Positions 1 through 4,720 of a stretch of DNA of 5,398 nucleotides are shown piece after piece (positions within the stretch are counted from its first letter, which is position 1; each line of letters begins with the position of its first letter). This DNA comes from Methylovirgula sp. (GTDB taxonomy: Bacteria > Pseudomonadota > Alphaproteobacteria > Rhizobiales > Beijerinckiaceae): contig JANXSV010000148.1 of assembly GCA_025356505.1 (NCBI GenBank), positions 1 to 5,398 of the forward strand. Direction: 5' to 3'. Below the pieces are notes generated by a model that saw only the letters and a list, made by a program, of their open reading frames with translations, did not search any database and was not told where the DNA came from. The translations under genes were made by a program, and so were the position numbers.

Positions 1-415
1 TATTATCGAGTCCCTGGGCGGCGATACGGGCGCGCCCTGCTTCCACTTGAACACTTGAAATATCTATGCCGGTGATGCGCGCCTGTGGATATCGCGCCGC
101 CAGCGGAATAATATTGCCGCCTGACGCACAGCCAATCTCCAAAATCCGCGCAGAAGCCGGCTCGGCACTGTTCAGCCCGAACAAACGCGCAATCGCCCCG
201 ATGCGAGACGGCTGGCTGAAAGGAAAAGGATTGGAAACATAGGGCAACTTGTCATAATGATCAGCATTAATCGCAATAGTTGCAGAAACTTGCTCGGGTA
301 AAGGCGATAAAGTCACCTGTTTTGCCGCATTTTGCAAGGGATCTGATCCAGAGGTTTCGGCAGTTCGCTGGGCTTTACCGTTGCTTTTCAAGTCTTTGGA
401 TGCATTTTGAACCAT
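1..415 (-). CDS. SAM-dependent methyltransferase, N-terminal part (cut by window edge)
   Basis: Reading from ATG at 415 down to base 1 gives 138 codons with no stop; the C-terminus lies outside the window. Residues 54-82 (YDKLPYVSNPFPFSQPSRIG, then AIARLFGLN) resemble the opening of class I methyltransferases that carry a 'methyltransferase regulatory domain' (MethyTransf_Reg type). Residues 91-106 (ILEIGCASGGNIIPLA) are the glycine-rich SAM-binding motif I. ITGIDIS at 114-120 is motif II, whose acidic residue contacts the SAM ribose. The methyl acceptor cannot be told from this part. The first 50 or so residues are a polar, probably disordered extension ahead of the usual family start. A G-rich stretch (GGGCGGGG) lies about 5 bases upstream of the ATG and is a weak ribosome-binding site. 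The gene is divergent from the glycoside hydrolase gene, with 165 bases between their starts. The fold is secure; the subfamily is likely but rests on the visible N-terminal motif only. Confidence 0.87.
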   Translation of the reverse strand, partial: MVQNASKDLKSNGKAQRTAETSGSDPLQNAAKQVTLSPLPEQVSATIAINADHYDKLPYVSNPFPFSQPSRIGAIARLFGLNSAEPASARILEIGCASGGNIIPLAARYPQARITGIDISSVQVEAGRARIAAQGLDN

Positions 416-475
416 AACAACCCCGCCCGATATGTGATTCGTCAAAACTTAGCAGCAGGGCCCGCCAAACACAAC

Positions 476-499
476 TTATGCTTGCATAATTGTTCGAAC
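476..499. promoter_or_regulatory. Adjacent palindromes in the divergent intergenic region
   Basis: Two palindromes lie side by side between the divergent methyltransferase and hydrolase genes. The first is TTATGC-TT-GCATAA at 476-489; allowing one bulged C, it extends outward with ACAA/TTGT. The second is the perfect 8-base palindrome GTTCGAAC at 492-499. Their location suggests protein-binding sites acting on one or both genes. I cannot assign a regulator. Chance occurrence is possible, especially for the 8-mer. Confidence 0.35.
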
Positions 500-519
500 C
501 TACGCTTTGCCGTTTTACG

Positions 520-547
520 TTGCCAATCCCTAGCAAGGCAGTAATTT
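520..547 (+). promoter_or_regulatory. Candidate sigma-70-like promoter for the hydrolase-thiD unit
   Basis: TTGCCA at 520-525 and TAATTT at 542-547 are separated by 16 bases and would start RNA near 554, leaving a leader of about 27 bases before the ATG at 581. Matches to consensus are partial (four of six in the -35 box, three or four in the -10 box). It lies just downstream of the two palindromes. No TPP riboswitch consensus (CTGAGA, ACCTGATC) is present here, so this thiD does not appear to be riboswitch-controlled from its own leader. Confidence 0.3.
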
Positions 548-580
548 AGCACTTCCAAACTGCACTTCCGAGGTTACCCT

Positions 581-2236
581 ATGCCGCTTGCTCATCTTCG
601 CGAAAAGCCGTTCAACCTCGATACCGCGGCCTTGGCTTGGGTAGCGGCGACGCTTGCCACCCTTTCGGAAGAAGAGCGGATCGGCCAGATTTTCACGCTT
701 TTATCGCGCAGTTCCTCTCCGGATGAACTGGCGCAGCTTGCGGCGCTCCAGCCCGGCGGCATCACGCGCCACTTTGCCAGCACACCCGAAGCCGAAAAGG
801 ACTTCATCACCGCTTATCGCAACAGCGCAAAAGTACCACCGCTGATCAGCGCCGATCTTGAAGGCAGTCGCATGAGTTTGCCGTTCGGCACGCAAGTGCT
901 CAATCCGCTCGGTCTCGCCGCCGTAAATGATCCGGCCGCTACGATGGAAATCAGCCGGATTATGGCGGAGGAGGCAGTCGCGGCAGGTGTAAACTGGTCC
1001 TTCACCCCCGTCATCGACATCAACCATGCCTGGCGCAGTGCCATTGTCGGCACACGTGGCTTCGGCTCCAACATCGACGCTATTGAAGCCCAGGCGATGA
1101 TCCAGATCGAGGTTTTCCAAAAATACGGCATCGCCGCCACCGTCAAGCACTGGCCCGGTGAAGGCTACGACGACCGCGATCAGCACCTTGTGACGACCGT
1201 TAATCCGCTCTCGATGCCGGAGTGGGAAAATACCTATGGCCGCCTGTATCGCCGCGCCATCAACGACGGTGTGCTGTCGGTGATGTCGGCCCATATCGCA
1301 CTACCAAGCTACATAAAATCCAAAATGCCGCACGCAAAAATTGAGGCCTTCCGCCCTGCCTCGCTCAGCCATCACCTCAATGTAGATTTGTTGCGCGGAG
1401 AACTCGGCTTCAATGGCCTCATTGTTTCCGATGCCACGCCGATGGGCGGCTTTGGAGCCTGGTGCACGCGCGCGCAGGCCATCGTAGAATGCCTTGTCAA
1501 CGGCTGCGATATGATCCTGTTTTCGGACAATCCGGTGCAGGATATGGCCTATGTGCGCGAGGCGCTCGCCTCTGGCATTTTATCGCGCCAGCGCCTGAAC
1601 GAGGCTGTCACCCGCGTATTGGGGCTGAAAGCTGCGCTCGGCCTGCATAGCCCCAAAGCCCGGGTCTCCACCGCCTTTGCCACGCCGGCCAACGTCGCAT
1701 CCGCGCAAAAAATCACCCAGCGCGCGCCGACTTTGGTCAAAGACACCCAAAAACTGCTGCCCCTGTCGCTTACCCGCCACCGCCGCATCCTGATGTTTAT
1801 CACCGACGTTATTGAACCTTTTGCACCACAGCCGATAAAGCTTGCACTCACCCAAATGCTCCGCGATGAAGGTTTCGAAGTCACGCTCCACAGGCCGGAA
1901 ACAGAAATCTCGCCGGAACATTTCGACCTCATTCTCTATGTTTTCGCCGAGGAAACCCTGCTTACCCGCAGCCATATTTTTATTGACTGGATGAAGCTTA
2001 CCGGCGGGTTCCAAAAGGCTATGAAGCGCTATTGGCACGATATACCCTCCGCGATGATATCTTTCGGGTATCCCTATTATCTCTATGACGCGCCGCGCAT
2101 CCCAACCTATATCAACGCCTATTCGACGCTGGATTGCGTCCAGGCTGCCACGCTGGAATGTCTGATGGGCCGTGCGCCATGGAATAGCCATTCGCCTGTT
2201 GACCCGTTCTGCGGGCAGGAAGATGCAAAATATTGA
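581..2236 (+). CDS. Glycoside hydrolase family 3 protein, NagZ-like (putative beta-N-acetylhexosaminidase)
   Basis: A 551-residue protein with a GH3 N-terminal TIM-barrel domain (about 25-355) and a smaller C-terminal alpha/beta domain (about 380-535), similar in layout to two-domain NagZ proteins. Seen motifs: SADLEGSR at 90-97 (family D-x-E-G substrate pocket), VGTRGFG at 156-162, KHWPGEG at 189-195, D200-Q-H202, and IVSDATPMGG at 281-290. D284 is the expected nucleophile. The D200/H202 pair matches the Asp-His acid/base dyad typical of NagZ-type enzymes rather than beta-glucosidases. The family's usual PGHG is PGEG here. No signal peptide or membrane segment is seen, so a cytoplasmic location is likely. 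GAGG at 570-573 sits 7 bases before the ATG and supports this start. The stop overlaps the thiD start. Family assignment is firm. The exact sugar and substrate are not known; it may be a muropeptide-recycling hexosaminidase or may act on another glycoside. Confidence 0.9.
   Translation: MPLAHLREKPFNLDTAALAWVAATLATLSEEERIGQIFTLLSRSSSPDELAQLAALQPGGITRHFASTPEAEKDFITAYRNSAKVPPLISADLEGSRMSLPFGTQVLNPLGLAAVNDPAATMEISRIMAEEAVAAGVNWSFTPVIDINHAWRSAIVGTRGFGSNIDAIEAQAMIQIEVFQKYGIAATVKHWPGEGYDDRDQHLVTTVNPLSMPEWENTYGRLYRRAINDGVLSVMSAHIALPSYIKSKMPHAKIEAFRPASLSHHLNVDLLRGELGFNGLIVSDATPMGGFGAWCTRAQAIVECLVNGCDMILFSDNPVQDMAYVREALASGILSRQRLNEAVTRVLGLKAALGLHSPKARVSTAFATPANVASAQKITQRAPTLVKDTQKLLPLSLTRHRRILMFITDVIEPFAPQPIKLALTQMLRDEGFEVTLHRPETEISPEHFDLILYVFAEETLLTRSHIFIDWMKLTGGFQKAMKRYWHDIPSAMISFGYPYYLYDAPRIPTYINAYSTLDCVQAATLECLMGRAPWNSHSPVDPFCGQEDAKY
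2217..2236 (+). promoter_or_regulatory. thiD ribosome-binding site and TTG start overlapping the hydrolase stop
   Basis: AGGAAG at 2217-2222 lies 10-12 bases before TTG at 2233-2235. The TTG overlaps the hydrolase stop TGA (2234-2236) as TTGA. The nearby ATG at 2223 is out of frame with thiD. The first in-frame ATG inside thiD (2338) falls after the essential GSDSGGGAG motif, so TTG is the only start that keeps the active site. The arrangement predicts termination-reinitiation coupling. Confidence 0.75.
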
Positions 2237-3054
2237 AAACCTATCCTCGTATTCTCACCATCGCCGGCTCGGATTCAGGTGGCGGAGCCGGTATTCAGGC
2301 TGACCTTAAAACCTTTGCCGCGCTCGGCACCTTCGCCATGACCGCCATCACCGCCATCACCGCGCAAAACACCCTCGGCGTCACCGCTATTCAGGGCCTG
2401 CCGCCGGATATCATCGGCGCGCAAATCGATGCCGTATTCGAGGACATCGGCGTTGACGCGGTTAAAATCGGCATGTTGCACGCGCCTCAAATCGTGCGCG
2501 TTGTGGCTGACCGGCTGCGTAAGTATCGCCCGAGATTTATCATTCTCGACCCCGTGATGGTAGCTACGAGCGGTGCCAAACTCATCGAGAACGAAACCAT
2601 TTCAGTGCTGATGAGCGACCTGTTTCCGCTGGCCGATCTCGTCACGCCGAACCTCGATGAACTGGTGATCCTATCGGGAGGTGCCAGTATCACAACGCCG
2701 GATCAGATGGAAACCGCCGCGCGCGGCCTCCTCAAAACGCGGTGTAAAGCTGTATTAGCCAAGGGCGGGCATTTGAGCGGCGACAGCCTCACTGACATTT
2801 ATGTTTCAACCACGCAGACCCGGCGTATGAACTCGCCGCGCATCGAAAGCAATAATTTGCACGGCACCGGTTGCACGCTGTCCTCGGCGATTGCGGCTTA
2901 TTGCGGCCTTGGCGAAAGCCTTACGGACGCCATCACCCAGGCCCGCGCCTTTGTCCGAGAAGCTATCGCGCAGGGCGCCGACGTGAAAACCGGCCATGGC
3001 CACGGCCCGCTCAACCACGGCTGGGGGCCGCGGGTGATGCAGAAGAATTCGTAA
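2233..3054 (+). CDS. thiD: Hydroxymethylpyrimidine/phosphomethylpyrimidine kinase ThiD
   Basis: ThiD phosphorylates 4-amino-5-hydroxymethyl-2-methylpyrimidine (HMP) to HMP-P and then HMP-PP, the pyrimidine donor for thiamine phosphate synthesis, in the cytoplasm. The 273-residue length is normal for the ribokinase-fold family. Motifs in order: AGSDSGGGAGIQADLKTFAA at 11-30 (HMP site), TAQNTLGV at 43-50, DPVMVATSG at 106-114, VTPNLDE at 137-143 and HGTGCTLSSAIAA at 210-222. The last is the phosphate-binding anion hole with the reactive Cys214. The C-terminus GHGHGPLNH (254-262) is also typical of ThiD. It uses a TTG start, overlaps the upstream glycoside hydrolase gene by 4 bases and converges on cytX 16 bases downstream. 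Some family members also phosphorylate pyridoxine; that cannot be settled from this sequence. No thiE fusion is present. Confidence 0.96.
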   Translation: MKTYPRILTIAGSDSGGGAGIQADLKTFAALGTFAMTAITAITAQNTLGVTAIQGLPPDIIGAQIDAVFEDIGVDAVKIGMLHAPQIVRVVADRLRKYRPRFIILDPVMVATSGAKLIENETISVLMSDLFPLADLVTPNLDELVILSGGASITTPDQMETAARGLLKTRCKAVLAKGGHLSGDSLTDIYVSTTQTRRMNSPRIESNNLHGTGCTLSSAIAAYCGLGESLTDAITQARAFVREAIAQGADVKTGHGHGPLNHGWGPRVMQKNS

Positions 3055-3073
3055 GCTACCCTTAGGAAGCTTA
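3052..3073. other. Inverted repeat joining the convergent thiD and cytX stops
   Basis: TAAGCT at 3052-3057 and AGCTTA at 3068-3073 can pair across a 10-base loop. The arms include the TAA stop of thiD and, on the other strand, the TAA stop of cytX. The stem is short, not GC-rich, and has no convincing following T-run, so it is at best a weak bidirectional terminator and may be chance. No stronger terminator is seen between the two genes. Confidence 0.25.
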
Positions 3074-4396
3074 GCGCTTTTCCAACAGCCCAAACACCAG
3101 AGCAAGTACAAACGCCACACTCAAACTCGGCAAGCTTGCGCCCCAAGCCGCGCCAAAATCGGATATTGGCTTGAGCAGTTCCGGAGCCGTAAATCCAAAG
3201 ATGTTATGCAAGCTCGAAAACCCGCTCAGAGCTTCATAAAGCACGACACCGATGAGCCACGCAATCGCCCCGCCCCACATCACCGGCCGGACGGAAGCTG
3301 AGGTCAGGCCGCTGAAATAGGCCAAAACCACGCCAAACAACGGCACAAACACCGCACCGATCAGATAGAGAAAATCGACATATTTGGTCTGGAAATCGCC
3401 GAAATTCTCCACCCTGACGAGGATCGCGAGCGCCGTGGCAAATATCGCCAGGATCGGCCCCAAAACCCGCACGGAAAGTTGCGGCACAAGGCTGTGGCCT
3501 GAAACAGAAGCCGAGTATAGGTCCGAATAGCCATTGTCCATTTCGTCGATCAAAATCAGCATCAGCGCGCCAAGGCCCAGCGGAACGAGAGCGATGCCGG
3601 CCATCATATCGGCACCATTCAACACGCTCAAAACCACGCCAAGCGCAAAACACCAGCCGTTGGCAATCGCGTAACCCAAGGCCGAGCCGGTAAAGGCGCG
3701 CGCCGGGGAGCGGCCATAGCGCGTATAATCGGCAATCAGCGGCAGCCACGAAATTGGCAAGGCAATCACCAGATCCACCGCTGCGGCAAAGCTCATCGAA
3801 CCATCGCCCGGCTTGTCGAACACCATAGCCCAACCCGCCGCATAGCCCTTGAGAACCAGATGAACTGTGAGCCAGACCAGCGCCAGCAGCATCAAGCTCA
3901 ACCCAATTCCGCGGATGAATTTGCGCACAAATCCGGTCATCGCCAGTGTCAAAAGCGCGGTCAAAACCAAACCCGCCACCAGAGTGAGCGCGAGCGCAGA
4001 AACGTCAAATCCCTGCCCTTTAAGCACAAGCGCAAGACCATCGCGCATGATCAGGATCTCAAACAGCGCCCACCCGAGCAACTGCAGCACATTTAGCACG
4101 ATAGGCACGAAAGCCAACCTGCTGCCGAGGCTCCGCCAGATCAATCCGGCGCTGGACAAGCCGGTTTTAGCGCCAAGATAACCCACCGCGCCCAGCAACA
4201 GCGCCCCAAAAACAGTACCCGCCGCGATTGCACCAAATGCCTGCCCCACACTCAAAGCCGGAAGCAGGGCCGCCCCGGCCAGCATCACCAGAAGGCCAAC
4301 ACCGAGGCTGCCCCACAGCGCAGCAAAATCGACAAAATCCAGCGAGCGGTCGTTCGCCGCCACCGGGGTTAAAGATTGATTGTTCAGCACGTGCAT
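3071..4396 (-). CDS. cytX: Hydroxymethylpyrimidine transporter CytX (NCS1 family)
   Basis: A 441-residue inner-membrane protein with about twelve hydrophobic segments, the usual size for NCS1 nucleobase/cation symporters. The N-terminus LTPVAANDRSLDFVDFAALW (9-28) followed by a glycine-rich first helix, PISWLPLIADYTRYGRS (214-230), and DNGYSDLYSASVS (287-299) fit the CytX branch. That branch is assigned to HMP uptake because it sits in thiamine genes and behind TPP riboswitches. Both apply here: a complete TPP aptamer lies in its leader and thiD is the convergent neighbour. The ATG at 4396 has GGGA only one base upstream. A GTG at 4390 (codon 3) lies 7 bases after the same GGGA and may be the true start; either changes only two residues. 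Role in HMP import is inferred from family and context; transport of another pyrimidine is not excluded. Confidence 0.93.
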   Translation of the reverse strand: MHVLNNQSLTPVAANDRSLDFVDFAALWGSLGVGLLVMLAGAALLPALSVGQAFGAIAAGTVFGALLLGAVGYLGAKTGLSSAGLIWRSLGSRLAFVPIVLNVLQLLGWALFEILIMRDGLALVLKGQGFDVSALALTLVAGLVLTALLTLAMTGFVRKFIRGIGLSLMLLALVWLTVHLVLKGYAAGWAMVFDKPGDGSMSFAAAVDLVIALPISWLPLIADYTRYGRSPARAFTGSALGYAIANGWCFALGVVLSVLNGADMMAGIALVPLGLGALMLILIDEMDNGYSDLYSASVSGHSLVPQLSVRVLGPILAIFATALAILVRVENFGDFQTKYVDFLYLIGAVFVPLFGVVLAYFSGLTSASVRPVMWGGAIAWLIGVVLYEALSGFSSLHNIFGFTAPELLKPISDFGAAWGASLPSLSVAFVLALVFGLLEKR

Positions 4397-4397
4397 G

Positions 4398-4412
4398 TCC
4401 CATTGGTTGGGA
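4398..4412 (-). promoter_or_regulatory. Putative SD-sequestering hairpin of the cytX riboswitch
   Basis: On the minus strand UCCCA-ACCAA-UGGGA forms a perfect 5-base-pair stem with a 5-base loop. The 3' arm contains GGGA, the only plausible cytX ribosome-binding site. The 5' UCCC (4412-4409) is also complementary to GGGA at 4450-4447, within the conserved 3' part of the aptamer. This gives a simple switch: with TPP bound the aptamer holds its GGGA and the hairpin hides the ribosome site; without TPP the aptamer strand can pair with UCCC and free it. The pairing is seen; the mechanism is inferred. Confidence 0.55.
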
Positions 4413-4442
4413 GTCTTTGGGCACAGGAAATCGTTGTGTGAA

Positions 4443-4536
4443 CGCTTCCCTACGCTGGCATGACCCAGATCAGGTTCGCGGGTTCGAAGCGTTGAGTTCC
4501 CTCACGCTTCATCTCAGCCAAATGGCACCCCGAGCA
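4443..4536 (-). ncRNA. TPP riboswitch (THI element) controlling cytX
   Basis: Reading the minus strand, the full THI-box consensus is present: CGGGGTGCC at 4532-4524, GGCTGAGAT near 4519-4511, ACCTGATC at 4475-4468, and GCCAGCGTAGGGAA ending at 4446. The P3 arm is an extended helix (4510-4486): GAAGCG pairs with CGCTTC, and TGAG pairs with CTCA around a GGAA loop, with one bulged A. A short P1 (TGCT at 4536-4533 with AGCG at 4446-4443) closes the aptamer. The 3' end of the aptamer is about 46 bases before the cytX start, with no T-rich terminator between, so translational control is more likely than attenuation. TPP binding should lower cytX expression. Confidence 0.97.
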
Positions 4537-4542
4537 AACGGG

Positions 4543-4571
4543 ACAATTTCACTTGACCGGCCTCAAGTCAA
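4543..4571 (-). promoter_or_regulatory. Candidate promoter for the cytX riboswitch transcript
   Basis: On the minus strand TTGACT (4571-4566) and AATTGT (4548-4543) are separated by 17 bases. The predicted start near 4536 falls at the first base of the riboswitch P1 stem, an independent positional argument. The -35 box matches consensus at five of six positions; the -10 box is weak. It overlaps the ACTTGA/TCAAGT inverted repeat, so it may be under protein control as well as riboswitch control. Confidence 0.55.
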
Positions 4572-4589
4572 GCGGGTGCATAACTTGAG
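4551..4589. promoter_or_regulatory. ACTTGA/TCAAGT inverted-repeat cluster, possible operator
   Basis: Three copies of one half-site occur in 39 bases: ACTTGA at 4551-4556, TCAAGT at 4563-4568 and ACTTGAG at 4583-4589. The first pair forms a perfect inverted repeat with a 6-base spacer. The middle copy also pairs with the third as CTCAAGT/ACTTGAG across 14 bases. The first inverted repeat covers the spacer and -35 edge of the candidate cytX promoter. I do not recognise the regulator. The site could act on cytX, glcB, or both. Confidence 0.4.
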
Positions 4590-4598
4590 ATGTGTCGC

Positions 4599-4637
4599 GC
4601 ATGACGGGCAAACCCGCTCATGCACATGCGGGCTTTT
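4599..4637 (+). other. Two mutually exclusive hairpins upstream of glcB, the second terminator-like
   Basis: Hairpin A pairs GCATGACGGG (4599-4608) with CCCG-C-TCATGC (4613-4623), ten pairs with a CAAA loop and one bulged C. Hairpin B pairs CCCGC (4613-4617) with GCGGG (4628-4632), followed by CTTTTCC, like a weak intrinsic terminator. Both use CCCGC at 4613-4617, so they cannot form together. If transcribed toward glcB they could act as antiterminator and terminator. If the glcB promoter is at 4661, they lie upstream of the transcript and are instead DNA-level sites, an insulator, or chance. Confidence 0.35.
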
Positions 4638-4660
4638 CCACGCTGCGGAACTGTACTCGC

Positions 4661-4689
4661 TTGAGGGCAGCCCGAAGCAGGTGTATCAC
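4661..4689 (+). promoter_or_regulatory. Candidate sigma-70-like promoter for glcB
   Basis: TTGAGG at 4661-4666 and TATCAC at 4684-4689 are separated by 17 bases, each matching consensus at four of six positions. The start would be near 4696, giving a leader of about 25 bases before the glcB ATG. A small imperfect hairpin (GCTT 4659-4662 / AAGC 4675-4678, GGG/CCC inside) overlaps it. Confidence 0.4.
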
Positions 4690-4720
4690 AAATGCACTCA
4701 TTCAAACCTGCGAGAGCGCA

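Noticed and set aside
701..1294. 197-codon minus-strand open frame inside the hydrolase gene
   Set aside because: It is antisense to conserved GH3 motifs, with no domain and no ribosome-binding site; a shadow of a GC-rich gene.
2223..2235. ATG at 2223 as the thiD start
   Set aside because: It is out of frame with thiD; only TTG at 2233 preserves the N-terminal active-site motif.
2338..2369. Short tandem repeat of ACCGCCATC in thiD (Thr-Ala-Ile repeated)
   Set aside because: The segment aligns with the normal ThiD pattern before TAQNTLGV with no length change, so it is not an expansion.
3052..3073. Strong bidirectional terminator between thiD and cytX
   Set aside because: The stem is only 6 pairs, AT-rich, and lacks a T-run, so it is listed only as a weak inverted repeat.
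3234..3833. 199-codon minus-strand frame inside cytX
   Set aside because: It is an out-of-frame shadow of the transporter, Trp/Arg/Cys-rich and without membrane segments or motifs.
4167..4424. Minus-strand frame starting at ATG 4424 upstream of cytX, a possible leader peptide
   Set aside because: It is mostly a shadow in another frame of cytX, its start has no ribosome-binding site, and the riboswitch explains the leader.
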